From NCBI GenBank assembly GCA_036768485.1, contig JAVLUZ010000143.1, positions 2,537,633 to 2,601,632 of the forward strand: a stretch of DNA of 64,000 nt. Direction: 5' to 3'. Within the stretch, counting starts at the first letter, position 1. Each line of letters begins with the position of its first letter. This document shows positions 51,501-61,067 of the stretch, one piece after another. Under the pieces are notes generated by a model, which saw only the letters and a program-made list of their open reading frames with translations, was not told the DNA's origin and made no database searches. The position numbers and the translations under genes are program-made. Source of the stretch: Mermis nigrescens. Taxonomy: Eukaryota > Nematoda > Enoplea > Mermithida > Mermithidae.

Positions 51501-54500
51501 AGGTGAGATTTACAAATCTAAAACATTAAACGTATAGCACCTTGGGCAAAATTTCAAAATTTATAGCAGTGAAACATTTATTTTTAGCCTGGATGCTTCA
51601 GAGGTAACAGATTAAGTCGTTAAGATAAATTAAACTTTCCGAAATTTTATTTCAACCCCCGGCGCCTCGGCACTTCCTAGCTTTGCCCTTTGCCGAGCCT
51701 TGCTGAGGCCGAGACCTCAGTCCGATCACTGTCTATCACGTCAAAGTTTACTGATAAGAATCGATTAAAATTTAGATGATAGTTCGAAAAAGTATTTTAA
51801 TTATAAAATGCAAATTAACGCGCTGTACAAATATCGCGACTTTTCAACGAGTCTTTACAATTAACGATTTACTTTAATACAAAAAAACCTGAACTGCTTG
51901 CGTTAAACTCCAATTAAACTGGATATTAAAAGTGTCTAGCTAGCCAGTAAGCCTAGGCATTATCATGCATGCATAAAGATCCAAAATGACATGATAAGCA
52001 GTGTAAGGCATGGATAATTGAACAAAAGAAAAAAATTACCGTATTTAGACAGGCATAAGTTCTTAAAACCATAGGTGACAGATAAAAAAGCGGGACAGAG
52101 CAACATAGAAGTGCAAATGGGTCTCGCAGGCCACGTTTTATGGTGCTTCATCGTCATATTCGTGAAGCTATTTTGCTAAAAAAGATGAAACAAACCAGTG
52201 ATTTAACCTCATAATCTAAGCAAGAATGTTAGCTTATTTTAGTAAATGTTTTTCAATGTCAATTCATAATAATGGGTAAAAATGTAGTCTTGAACGATAA
52301 GAATAAATTTGTTTTAATTTTTTGAGATAATTTTTTAAGTCTTTTTATTATTTTTATTACTTTTCCACTTAAGAATAAAGTTTCTGACGACAAGATGGGC
52401 TTATAACGTTATGTTCTGATCTGTTATATTATCATCGCTGTTAGTATCACTGTAGTACATTTAAAAGAATAATCGTACCTACATATTTTATTTAAGAACC
52501 ATACAGGGAACAAGCAAGGAGCGCTCAAGAGAATTTAACTTCCAGTAGAAACCCTTCAAATTACGAGCTACAATGTTTCCGAGTATAATCATTTTTTTGA
52601 CATTTTAAAACATATAAACATGACTTTGCTCTTCACTGTAGTCCTTAAGAATTTCTAGTTTCTACACATATAAGAAATATATCAGATTTAAAAGCTAGAA
52701 ACAAATCATCAGTATATTATACGTACATGTAGCAATGAATTTATAAGTCCCATCAAACCGAACCAATCATGTCATCAGCCTCTCAAAGTTAAATTCAACG
52801 ACTACCACATCCCGCTATCCAAGCTAAAACGTTAATTAATTGAAAAATTTTCTCATTCCATTTCAAGGCATGCACATAACCACGCTTGATCAGAACCAGA
52901 TTTCTTCAGAAAGCTTAAAATCATGGTTTCTGAAAAAACCACCTTTTGTGTTTTCTTTGCATCCGCATGCGTACACATCGAACAACCGCCTTAACCTTAA
53001 ACTTATATAATCTGAGAAGTCTTCTGTCAGAGCCCCATATTAACCAACTTAATTGATTTGATAGTTCCCCTAAATCACACAGAAACAATCCATCAAATTC
53101 AAAACTAAAAAACAAGCAATATCCAATCCAAAAATATTTTAAAAAATGTAACCTAAAAGCTAACCCTAAAAAGTCATGCTGTCTGCATAGTTAGCAGCAG
53201 CGGAAATTTTGTTGAACTTAAACACAATCGTATTATGAAAAAATGCCACTGGTTATCAGTATTTTCCTTCGTTAAATCGAATATATAAAAAACGATAATT
53301 TTGTCCACATTTCATTAAACTTCTCTTATTTTCATAATTAGTCTTTAACTAGCACGAACAACTCCAGTTAAGTTCCTTTTACATCCCCTACGAGAAAACG
53401 ACGATAAATGAAGCACTTTAAATAAAATTAATTTCGTTGCCTTGGCAACGTATATACATAGCATTGGTCTTTGCTTAGGTAATAGTGGATTTATAGGTTA
53501 AAATATAAATTTGCTGGCCTTTTTAAGGGAAATTCCTATATCTTTGAGAAAATAAATGTCGGGTGTCATGTTAAACTTTAAGGGGCGCATTTTACTAAAT
53601 TCCATAAAAACTGAAGCAGCTTTTTTTAGGTTACAACTTTTTTTCATTAACTTCGACTTTGAAGGTAGATTGTGGCTCTATGGATGACATATAACTAAAT
53701 TTTTAATAGTAGCCAGTCCAGAAGTCTGACGTGAAAAATTAAAAGATCCCTGCAAATATGAATACGAGTAGAATTGCAGGTTCAAGCGAAAAAGGAACGA
53801 TCTTTCTCAGCTTTTCGGCAAATTCATACCTATCTCAAGTTTCTGAGTGATCCCAAAAGAGACCACAACTCAGTTATGATCAATATGGGATAGTCCTTTC
53901 TTCCACCAATCTAATATCATCAGCCATTACCTCTTGTTTACTGAGAAAGAGGCTAGTTTTTTCGACTCACAAATCTGCTGGTTTTTTAGAGGCGAGCACT
54001 AGACTCAAAAGATAAAAATATGCGTATTCGTCTATAGGATTTTTCAGTAAAAACGCTAATTAAACCGCTTCTCGGATGAACTTTGTGAGTTTCAATTCAG
54101 AAAGTCGTCCGTAAATCCACACCACCGCAACAACGCCAATTGAATTAAAATGTACATGCACATTTACTGCCTACCCTAAATTAATTCAGTCGAAGGCGCT
54201 CTTACGTACTTTAGTTTTTATTTCAATTCTAAGTTGTCGGTTTGTCATAAATGAAGTTTCTAATTTTTTTCGGACCATTTTATCTATCAAATCCATCTTG
54301 TCCAAATTAGCCATATGTATCCAATGTATTTTTTGCGTTTCGCGACGAACGAGAATGTCTATAGGAACGCAAAGAAGCCTAAAAATTCATATGGCAGCAT
54401 CGAATTAAGCTTTGCGGCGGACGAGGTATTCGTACTCGAAGATCAAATTACACTGTGCATATTTGCATATTAAGATTTATGCAAATGGTCTTTTTAATAG

Positions 54501-56448
54501 TGCTATTCACATCTAACAGCCGAAATGATAATTTACGGACTCAAAACTGTCAGAATATTGTAACACAATCTTTCTCTCAATTTTAACTTCATTGGCGTTG
54601 CTTACACATTTCAGCCTGTAAAACATTACACATTATTGGCAATTACAGTGTAAATTTTTAAGAATATATCTAGCTTAGTAGTTCTGCATCTTAAAAATAT
54701 TATATACCTTCTTTAAACTGTTTTTTTTCGCTAATTTCAAATCCGTTTGTTTTGCACCAGCACGTTCACGTACTTAGAAATTCATGTTTTCACACACAAT
54801 ACAAGTTGTATTGTTTTTATAGTTTCACGTTTTTAAACTTTTGAAAAATGTTTTGAAAAGAAAGGAAAACTACTAATCATTACTAAGCATTTTTATGTTC
54901 TACGTAACAAAGTACATTCCAAGTTTCTGACACAGACGAGAACTCAAGAGTTGGCCCGTTCTGAAAGTTTCTATACTGTTCAAGTTGCATTGAAAAAGTT
55001 TTTTGGATGTTTACTTGTTTCATAAATTCTCTGTTTTAAAGCGCAGAAAATTTACAAAGAATGTGTTGAGCGCACACCTGGACAAATGATATAACTTCAT
55101 TCAACCCAATACCAATGGAAGCTGGGTCGGTACATGCTAATGAGAAGAACTGTCGGTATCAATTGAAAATTTCACAAAACGAAAATGGTTTTATAACCAA
55201 CTAATCAATCAATCAGTTAAAAAAGAGAAAGCGTACAAAATGCGCGGAAATGATTTAGAAACAACTAAACGGCCAAAAAATTTATACTTTGATACAATCG
55301 GTCGCTAAATCCGCTTCGAACAGCCTGTTTTCTCAGGTTTTCCAGGAAATTGTTAATTTTGGGGGTAAGCAACTTTTTTGCGGGTTTTCAGCGGTTATTT
55401 TTGGGGTAGTCATCGAACTCCCACCACCCACTACACCTGCTTTACATACTCTGACATTATGAGTTCCATTTTGTGCGATTTTTTATGCTCTTTCTAAACA
55501 TGTATGTTATTATCTAAAGAACTGTTTTTAAGAGTTATGATTAAAAAACTACTACAATGCATAAGCAGACAACTAAGTCTTTTATTAGAACTCTATTTTC
55601 TCTATTTTGAGTTTTTTGTGATATAACTGTGAAAATGCCAAAAAATACTCATTTCTCACTGATATACAATTAATCGTAGAGCTAAAGCATTAAAAACGAT
55701 ATAACTGGAGCTAAAATGAGGCTAGGCAAAGTTCTAGACAAAGAATTGGGAAAGATCAGAACAAAATGCTGATAAAGTAATTAAAAAATCGGTGGGGGAG
55801 GTTTAATATCGGAAATTCAGACTATTTTATTCAGAGTTCACGCCTTTTTTGCTAGTCAAATGACGAATCGCTTTGTAACACTAAAAAAATTATGAATTTG
55901 GCTATAAATTTTGATTTTTTTAAAGACAATTTGGACAAAATTTCGGGCGTTTTTTTAGTAAACTATACACGAAATTATGAATCCGGCGCGAAGCGTTGGA
56001 AAAATTTTGACATTATACTGCTTTTGTCCTCAAAAATAATGCATAAAATGTTCTGTCAGCTCAAAATCGCCTGACAGTACCTGCCTGTCTCACCCCTCAG
56101 CGGGGGATGCGCATGTGTGATGTCTGGCTCAATTCTCTAAGCGTACGATCTCACCCAATCGCGTAGAAAATTATTCATTGAATAATTCATGTCTTTATAC
56201 CTGATGCATGCGGGTAAAAGCAAAGCTGTTGTTCCCCATGAGATTTCAGCGTATTGATGTGCAGCAATTGCCGTCTGTTCGACAGCGCGTGCTAAATAAA
56301 AACTGCCAAGCGGAAATAAATCTAAGGCCCGTACAGGCGTTATTTCACCCATAAACGAACGGCGAGCTGAACTACTGATCGCATTTCTAACGTAGCCGAA
56401 TAAAACCTTAGGCGGAATGAGAGAACGAAGAGCAATCGCACAGTGCAT
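39408..56448 (-). CDS. COX18, mitochondrial inner-membrane insertase (OXA1 family), 7 exons
   Basis: A YidC/Oxa1/Alb3-family protein that translocates the C-terminal domain of Cox2 across the inner membrane during cytochrome c oxidase assembly. Exons: 56448-56201, 54378-54206, 53069-52996, 52175-52040, 50730-50585, 42785-42645, 39578-39408. Phases match and yield 362 residues (human COX18 has 333). The start at 56448 opens an Arg-rich, acid-poor presequence (MHCAIALRSLIPP, later SSSARRSF). Five hydrophobic segments follow the family pattern, including WIPCLSGIDSTYAL (compare WFPDLTA.DSTWIL) and a final SVILNWISWYSVSFILHFW. All introns are GT-AG except intron 5, whose edges lie in a 14-bp direct repeat without a GT donor. 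Sequence divergence is high, but the order of conserved blocks makes COX18 a better fit than OXA1L. Confidence 0.88.
39662..39909. mobile_element. hAT MITE family 1
   Basis: Starts CATAGGTGGGCGGC and ends CACGCCCAATG. Interior typical of the family. Flanking octamers no longer match. In COX18 intron 6. Confidence 0.65.
39950..40330. mobile_element. CTTTGTACATG / GTGCAC-type repeats
   Basis: A CTTTGTACATGTGCAAAG hairpin at 39953-39970 is followed by 'aatatggtaca' and a GGCGC-GAA-GCGCC hairpin (40134). A GTGCAC-family-like end (ATATGCCCATGTGTG) is at about 40313-40327. Confidence 0.45.
40564..40831. mobile_element. hAT MITE family 1, reference copy
   Basis: Starts CACACCTGGGCGTGG and ends GCTGCCCACGTATG, flanked by an exact TSD GTAACAAG (40556-40563, 40832-40839). 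268 bp. In COX18 intron 6. Confidence 0.9.
41007..41171. mobile_element. hAT MITE family 2, diverged
   Basis: Keeps 'gaatctgtgg', 'tctactgtaatctgag' and the CACCCACGTGTG end. Flanking octamers match at only 5 of 8. Confidence 0.5.
41172..42644. other. COX18 intron 6, remainder
   Basis: AT-rich with short internal duplications around 41400-41530 ('aaatcatactaaat'). Parts of 41570-41980 resemble 55430-55760 ('cattttgtgcgattttttatgctctttctaaacatg' type), so this is another dispersed repeat. No gene. Confidence 0.4.
42645..42785 (-). CDS. COX18 exon 6: fourth TM segment
   Basis: The exon encodes LRRASLMELDEAYRRKTGR, then LSLYIPLAIQGILYLIVTPA (hydrophobic), ending CCTGCA|gtaaga, a strong donor in phase 0. 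Its 5' edge is preceded by ACAATTTTCAG, a normal-looking acceptor that is also half of the 14-bp repeat shared with the end of exon 5. Confidence 0.88.
42782..42795. repeat. 14-bp direct repeat at COX18 intron 5 edge, copy 1
   Basis: TCAGCTGAAAATTG, identical to 50581-50594. On the minus strand it straddles the start of exon 6. Confidence 0.9.
42796..43600. other. COX18 intron 5, 3' part
   Basis: AT-rich, no gene. Contains an imperfect hairpin at 43296-43322 (ATAGGTA..CGCG-TTAG-CGCG-TACCTAT). Confidence 0.4.
43600..45650. repeat. Degenerate tandem array, about 160-280-bp units
   Basis: Roughly ten diverged units share a 'gtgtaaagtttacac'-like block, a 'ttccgcttatgagtcag' block (43690-44470) and a 'ttttttcataaatgttgatcgtaatatcgg' block (44601, 44877, 45095, 45366). 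Long open frames are absent. It looks like an old minisatellite within COX18 intron 5. Confidence 0.6.
45980..46070. repeat. Palindromic tandem repeat, potential 90-nt hairpin
   Basis: Three or four copies of CCAATTTTCAATTTGAAAAT, each close to self-complementary, bounded by AACACCCAAT and ATTGGGTGTT. The whole block can fold into a long hairpin. Confidence 0.85.
46378..47134. mobile_element. Fold-back transposon with 167-bp inverted ends, TA flanks
   Basis: The left arm (46378-46544) and right arm (46968-47134) are inverted copies differing at only a few positions. Both begin GCAAAGAAAAATGCTCCGAT and are bordered by TA. TA duplication with long TIRs suggests a Tc1/mariner-like non-autonomous element. 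The 423-bp centre has no recognisable transposase. In COX18 intron 5. Confidence 0.8.
47437..47690. mobile_element. hAT-like MITE, CAGGGCCGAAT end
   Basis: Starts CAGGGCCGAATTTAAGG, contains a GGCGC-TTC-GCGCC hairpin (47531) and 'cctcaagcgcaaccaaaaaatgac', shared with 25911-26288 and 58975-59310. Right end near AGGTTTAGGCCT; flanking octamers match poorly. Confidence 0.5.
47868..48130. mobile_element. hAT MITE family 1
   Basis: Starts CATAGGTGGGCGCC and ends CGCTCAGGTGTG. Flanks GCGATAAC/GGGATAAT match at 6 of 8. In COX18 intron 5. Confidence 0.7.
48760..49023. mobile_element. hAT MITE family 1
   Basis: Starts CAAACGTGGGCGTGG and ends GCTGCCCACATATG. Exact TSD CCTCTGAC (48752-48759, 49024-49031). 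In COX18 intron 5. Confidence 0.88.
49032..50580. other. COX18 intron 5, 5' part
   Basis: Contains GCGCTTCGC-type degenerate repeats (49131, 49330) and an ACGGCTCG-family MITE fragment (about 50026-50200). Short open frames at 49789 and 50175 lack any supporting feature. Confidence 0.4.
50581..50594. repeat. 14-bp direct repeat at COX18 intron 5 edge, copy 2
   Basis: TCAGCTGAAAATTG, identical to 42782-42795. On the minus strand it contains the last codons of exon 5. No GT follows. Confidence 0.9.
50585..50730 (-). CDS. COX18 exon 5: conserved W-P-D-S-T loop and third TM segment
   Basis: From acceptor ttatgtgtatcag. Reads SFAWIPCLSGIDSTYALSAV and continues hydrophobic to FLLNFQ. WIPCLSGIDST corresponds to the family's WFPDLTA.DST. 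Phase 1 on entry fits exon 4. The 3' end was set from homology and frame because no donor GT exists there. Confidence 0.88.
51166..51730. mobile_element. hAT-like MITE with CTCGGCC subterminal repeats
   Basis: Ends ATCGGACCGAGG and, inverted, ATCGGACTGAGG. GC-rich GGCCTCGGCC/CTCGGCCGAGG repeats sit inside both ends (51195-51262 and 51658-51718) in an otherwise AT-rich element. In COX18 intron 4. TSD unclear. Confidence 0.6.
52040..52175 (-). CDS. COX18 exon 4: second TM segment
   Basis: From acceptor catcttttttag to donor AAATACG|gtaatt. Reads WPARPICTSMLLCPAFLSV, then TYGFKNLC, matching 'HPFK(A/S)T.LVW.Q.P.F.S.S.ALRNL' of COX18. Confidence 0.88.
52996..53069 (-). CDS. COX18 exon 3: matrix loop
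   Basis: From acceptor gtgtgatttag to donor TTTAAG|gttaag. Reads ELSNQLSWLIWGSDRRLL and continues basic: the matrix loop between the first two TM segments. A later donor (TGT|gtacgc) would add seven residues; loop length favours the first. Confidence 0.75.
54206..54378 (-). CDS. COX18 exon 2: end of first TM segment and matrix helix
   Basis: From acceptor tgaatttttag to donor AGTAC|gtaaga. Reads LLCVPIDILVRRETQKI, then a charged helix, like 'LP..VYQ......VE.LQPEI'. GTACGT four bases upstream is also a donor but breaks the frame with exon 3. Confidence 0.82.
54400..56189. other. COX18 intron 1
   Basis: AT-rich. Includes a dispersed repeat at 55430-55760 (shared with 41570-41980) and a GTCAGCTCAAAATCGCC-containing GTGCAC-family MITE fragment (55790-56125) with a GGCGC-GAA-GCG hairpin. 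No additional gene. Confidence 0.45.
56201..56448 (-). CDS. COX18 exon 1: presequence and first TM segment
   Basis: Start ATG at 56448, donor CATCAG|gtataa. After the Arg-rich presequence it reads VEQTAIAAHQYAEISWGTTA followed by LLLPACI, matching the COX18 '(E)...H..TGLPWW.TI......R' region. A TTTTTGCAG acceptor (56463-56466) just upstream suggests a 5' UTR exon. Confidence 0.85.
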
Positions 56449-56515
56449 GTGCCAATACTCAGCTGCAAAAATACGTGAATAACGATTATCGGAACAAGTG
56501 ACTGTTTGATGAGCA

Positions 56516-56912
56516 CATGCATGCACACGGTCAAAAGCTCTGGGAGGGGCTGCACCGAGTTTTCTTGGGCAGGAGGTAAATGAGTAATTTTGACCTATTT
56601 TTTACCAATTGAATATCAATTTCTGTACTTAATTCGTCGTATTTTATTTTCATCAACACCTGATTAAATTTGCATGAAAACAATAACAATAAGTGCAATG
56701 TAATAGGTATACCAAATAATGGGAGAAAAGTATCTGAATGAATTAATGGAAGTCTATTGCTACAAAAATCAGTACCTATATGTACTTGAAATTACAATGT
56801 TAGACGTCATTTGACGTTCAAGCAATCAGTCTTGGTCCAAGACGGCCTGAGGGGTATGCTTGTCAAAAGTCCTGGCAGGGGCATACCCCCATACCCCCTG
56901 TGTGCATATGTG
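56516..56912. mobile_element. Family 8 MITE upstream of COX18
   Basis: Starts CATGCATGCACACGG and ends TGTGTGCATATGTG, matching 26297-26746. It begins 68 bp upstream of the COX18 start codon. Flanking octamers match at only 5 of 8. Confidence 0.55.
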
Positions 56913-57408
56913 GGTAAGAACAAGGACTACAAGACAAACAGCACTTGATTCCGTTTCGAATTCTAAATTAAGTGCAAGGGCGGATGAAAATGAGGAAAAA
57001 ATCTTTACTTGAGTGGCCCAAATTTGACAAAGCATATAGGCTAAATTGCTAATTATGACCCATATTATAAATTTAGGGTTATGAATCACGGCCCTGCCTT
57101 CAAAATTTGTAGAACTGACCAAAATAACGAGTCTCGAATGGTAGCTTTTGCTTACAGATATGATTGTTCGTTTTGATTACGACAGGTCTTCACGCAAAAT
57201 GTTATCAAAAAGCCTGCATTAGCTTATAATCAATAAAAGCCAATTTTATTCAAAAATTTTCAATAGTGCACTGGTCTACGTAATCAATAATGTTACCTTC
57301 AGTGAAACGAACATGCCATATCAATCAACAATTGCGTGCGTTTGCATTGCTGTTATGAGCAATAAAATTTTCCGCATATAAATAGATGCATAACTAAACA
57401 GCTTCATG

Positions 57409-57414
57409 TTTATT
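57409..57414 (-). terminator. Candidate FAM241B poly(A) signal
   Basis: AATAAA on the minus strand, about 180 nt after the FAM241B stop. Best candidate in the 1.1-kb gap to COX18. Confidence 0.4.
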
Positions 57415-57592
57415 AGTAAGACATTAAGCGTTTTAAAATACACCGATAAATAAGTCAATCAATCCACAGAACATCGAACAACGTATATTGAACGTACGCA
57501 GTGCAATGTGGTCGATCAAATAAATAATCATAAAAATCTACTCCTTGAAAATCTTTTATCAAGCGAATCCGCTGACTTCAGTTCACAGCGTT

Positions 57593-57934
57593 CTACCTAT
57601 TTCGCCAAAATCCTCTGAATACTCTTGACCAGTCACCGTTGTTTCGGCTCAGCTGGGTAAAAACGTACAAAATGCCGATGAGAATTAAAGTTGGCATAAT
57701 GCCAAACAAAAAACCCATTAATAACACAGCAATGGTGTAGATCGGTTCGATCGTTATTCCAGATAAAGACCAACGGGGGATTCCAAATTCTAATAATTTC
57801 TGGTTTAGAGTCAATAGCAAGGGTTGGTTGGCAGCTACATTATTGGCTTGAAAGTCAGCAGACTGGTGTGGAATGGACGAACTTGCATGGGGTTGCGCAT
57901 TAGAGTGGCGTGAGCCAGCACTTCGATTATCCGT
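57593..57934 (-). CDS. FAM241B exon 2
   Basis: From acceptor tgcaatttag; stop TAG at 57593-57595. Carries the LN.KLLEFGIP.W motif and the hydrophobic C-terminal half. Confidence 0.92.
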   Translation of the reverse strand, partial: TDNRSAGSRHSNAQPHASSSIPHQSADFQANNVAANQPLLLTLNQKLLEFGIPRWSLSGITIEPIYTIAVLLMGFLFGIMPTLILIGILYVFTQLSRNNGDWSRVFRGFWRNR

Positions 57935-60900
57935 CTAAATTGCATAAAGACAAAATGATTAGAATAAAGTGTAACTATATTCATAACCAGACATGCACAG
58001 CATGGGAATTTTGGGGGGGTCAAAATTTAAAGTGCCTTTTTTTACTCAAAAATGGCGGATACGCATTATAAAATTTGAAGAAAATATGATCATAAAATGA
58101 ATTAATGGCGAGAAACACCGAAAATTTGACACTTCTGAGGAATCAGATAATTGAAAAACGTTTAAAACAGCATCTTTTCTACGAACTTTTAGAAATTTTT
58201 CGGAAAATCGCGAATTCTAGGAGGGGCGAAAACTTTTCTGTGGGTGAAACCCCCCCCCCCCGATTATGTATTTCAAATAACACGTTTTTTTGTAAGTTTT
58301 CTGTATATAATACTGCCTACTTTCTCTGCTTCATTTAGACTTTTGCGCCTCATAAAAGACGTAATCTCTCATAATATAATTTTTAGTTACACTTGTGCTA
58401 TTTCACGCGTCTTTTTTGTTTCTTTCTTACTAATAGCATGCTGCACTTCCATCTCTGTCTTTCCTTTTTTTAAATTAAGTATTTTCTTTTTTTATTTATC
58501 TCTTTACTTATTTATTTATTTATTATTTTTCTTTAAATTTGCTTTCTTCTTTCTCGCTTCTTTCTCGTATTGATGACTTCTTACTATTTCAAATGCAAGT
58601 ATTTATTATGTGTCAGTTTTCTCTGCAATCTGTTCTTGAGAGTGGTATGTCTTACATACCTTTTACATACATGCCCGTATGTAGCCATGGTCTGCTCAAA
58701 GAGATGGACCCAAACATTATACTTTGCTGTGAATTTATACCCGAAGTCATTTGAATTGTATACCTACTAAATAAGCAATAAGCACCCAGCTCTTGCTCAA
58801 GCCCCGGCCCCTACCCTGGTAAAAAAGAAGGCACCGAGACATACCTATTTTTTATTTTTAAAATAGATATTTTTCTACTGTATAGCGGATCGTGTGGATT
58901 TTTCTACAAACCGCTAATGATACGAATCAGCCTACACAGTAAATGCATATAAACATAAATACACACAGGCCTGTGTCCAGGGGGAGTAAATGATGAAAAA
59001 ACCCCTAAAATTACATCTGTTTGCCGGAAAATCATCACATTTGCGGCGCTTCGCGCCACATGTGAAATATTTTCTTTATTTTTACCTCAAGCGCGACCAA
59101 AAAAATGACACTTTTTACAACCTGTTTAGAAAAAGAACATTTTAATCGAAAAAAATCGAATTTTATGAGCTTACCGGATAGGGCATCTTAGAAACGTTGG
59201 GAAATTTGATCTTTACGAGCTATCTCTACAAAATTCCCGAAGTATTAGCCAATTTAGTTAAGGTCCGCCCCCGCCCACCTTGGCCGAGTCCTAAATACGA
59301 GCCTAACCTGCGTACATTAAGCATGAAATGGTTCGAATTAAGCCTTTCATCCGTTTCTCATATGCTCAAGAATCTAGGAATGTCAATTGTCAAGCGACTA
59401 CAGAAATGAATCAAGCATTGCAAAATAATTATTCAAATTATGACAGAAAATTCAACTTATATTTATCGAAATTCTCAATGAACATCAACAGTACTCGAAA
59501 TAAATATCCCCTTCTCTGATGTATTGTACATTTTTGATCAATCACACGTAAGAGTGATTTGAACTGAGCATTTTATAAAATAAGATGTTGTTATGACATA
59601 ACTTCCCCTACTATTCATGCATTAGGTATGTACAGAATACACGACTAACCTATGTATCGTAAAACCCGCTCTATGTAGTACATTTTAAAACTTGAAGAAA
59701 GGTTAAAGAAAGTTTTGAGTGAGCCGTGAAATCACTGTTTTTTTTTGTACGAGACAAAGATTTTGAGGCTCGTACAAAGATTTTCGGAGCCATCTTTGTA
59801 CAATGTGCAAAGACTTTTTGGGGCAAAGTAATAGTAATTTTAACGTTTTTTGGAGTATTTTTTAGCAAAATTTTCAAAAATTTTCGCGCTTCGCGCCGAG
59901 TATCATAATTACATTCTATTTAGCTCCAAGCGCGGGCATTTAACACTCCAAAATCTATCTGCAAACATCTTTGTACAGATTGAAGCATCTTTTACATCTA
60001 TTTTTACTGTTTTATAAAGATTTTATGCAGAAAAAGAAGTATTATACAACTTTGCACTGTTTTCTGCCATTTGAAGATAAAATTGACTCTTTTATCTTTG
60101 CGTTGCATTAAATTCATAAGCAAGTTGGTGTCTATTATGAGATTCAGTCAGCACATTGCAACTGCTTATTATTTTTAATTGTGTAACACAAGTCATTTTA
60201 ACTTACCGAGTCGAATATTATGTGTAATTTCAACCTAAGACTCATGAAAGTTTTGGCGTTTCGAGCCGAACAAATAAAAACAGCTGAATTTAGGACAAAG
60301 TTACACCTTTTGCGAAGCGTGCGGGTCACGGATAACAATCTAGTAGTATGTAAAAATGTGTACATTCAATTACATATCTATACGTTATATGTGCAAAAAA
60401 CTTTTCGCTCGTACAAAGACTTTTCCGGAGATCTTTGTACATGTACAAAGAGGCTCGTACAAAAAAACAGTGCGTGAAATCCAATGGATTTTTAAGCTTT
60501 TAGTATACTATAGAACTAGCCATGCTTATCACGATAGAATGGCAAATCACAGTGAATCTTTACATTATGATTCGTTAATTCCATACCTGGGCATTAGGGT
60601 TTAGAGGGGTATGCAACCCCCGTAAACCAAAATACTCCCCAGAAAGCAAAATACCCTCAGAATTCAATTTTTGAAACTTTTTTGTTTTTTCGCAATTTTT
60701 TGATGCCAATGGATAGTGCTCGATGAGAAACGTTAAAAAATAATGTTTTTTCCGCCATACCACCATTTTTGGGGCTATCTTTTACCTTTGAAAAAATCTT
60801 GCACCCCAGAACTTTTGTGCTGCCCACCTATAGTTAACTCTCCTTCTTTTCTTCAATTATTCCTTCTGGTATCCACAAACCCTCATTCAACAGCTTTATC

Positions 60901-61067
60901 ATTTTCATCTTTATCTGAATAATTTATAAATCATTTTATGTTATGTTTCTTACATCCTTGCTACGCAAAGGGTTGGCTTATGTGGTATTTACTTGTAAAT
61001 GTCGTAGCTTTGGTACTCGTGGATCATCATCATTAACAATATCTCCATTCGCCAAGATTTTGACCAT
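57593..61067 (-). CDS. FAM241B-like small membrane protein, 2 exons
   Basis: Exons 61067-60993 and 57934-57593 join in phase 0 to give 138 residues (human FAM241B has about 121). Exon 1 opens MVKILANGDIVNDDDPRVPK, the invariant N-terminus of the family (MVRILANGDIVQDDDPRV). Exon 2 has a Ser/His/Asn-rich linker, then LNQKLLEFGIPRWSL (family: LN.QLV.MGFP.W.L), IEPIYTIAVLLMGFLFG and a second hydrophobic stretch ILIGILYVFTQLS near the C-terminus. Family members are small membrane proteins of the endolysosomal/ER system; the role is largely unknown. The 3-kb intron holds several MITEs. Identification is strong because both conserved ends are present in order. Confidence 0.92.
57935..59732. other. 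FAM241B intron, 3' half
   Basis: Contains a CATGCACAGC-type MITE (58000-58262), a long pyrimidine-rich stretch (58290-58570) and a CAGG...GGGGG hAT-like MITE at 58975-59310 with a GGCGC-TTC-GCGCC hairpin (59044). The plus-strand frames in the pyrimidine tract are low-complexity artefacts. Confidence 0.5.
59733..60472. mobile_element. hAT MITE, CACTGTTTTTTTGTACGAG ends
   Basis: Perfect TSD CGTGAAAT (59725-59732, 60473-60480). TIR CACTGTTTTTTTGTACGAG (left end has two extra T). Arms carry nested CTTTGTACATGTACAAAG palindromes. The core at 59820-60130 with a GCGC-TTC-GCGC hairpin matches 33790-34060. 740 bp, non-coding. A solo end of the same family is at 62140-62225. Confidence 0.88.
60582..60832. 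mobile_element. hAT MITE family 1
   Basis: Starts CATACCTGGGCATTAGG and ends GCTGCCCACCTATA. Flanks GTTAATTC (60574-60581) and GTTAACTC (60833-60840) match at 7 of 8. In the FAM241B intron. Confidence 0.78.
60993..61067 (-). CDS. FAM241B exon 1
   Basis: ATG at 61067; encodes MVKILANGDIVNDDDPRVPK and five more residues, donor TTACAA|gtaaat. At 25 codons it is easily missed by ORF searches. Upstream on the minus strand, 'cctgggcagacaatataaaagg' lies directly before the ATG. Confidence 0.92.

Noticed and set aside
56137..56200. COX18 exon 1 extended to the donor TTGG|gtgaga
   Set aside because: A good donor by sequence, but the added residues do not match the family, whereas CATCAG|gtataa continues directly into the conserved exon 2.
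58244..58573. 109-codon plus-strand frame rich in Phe, Leu and Ser
   Set aside because: Translation of a long pyrimidine-rich tract inside the FAM241B intron; low complexity, no homology.
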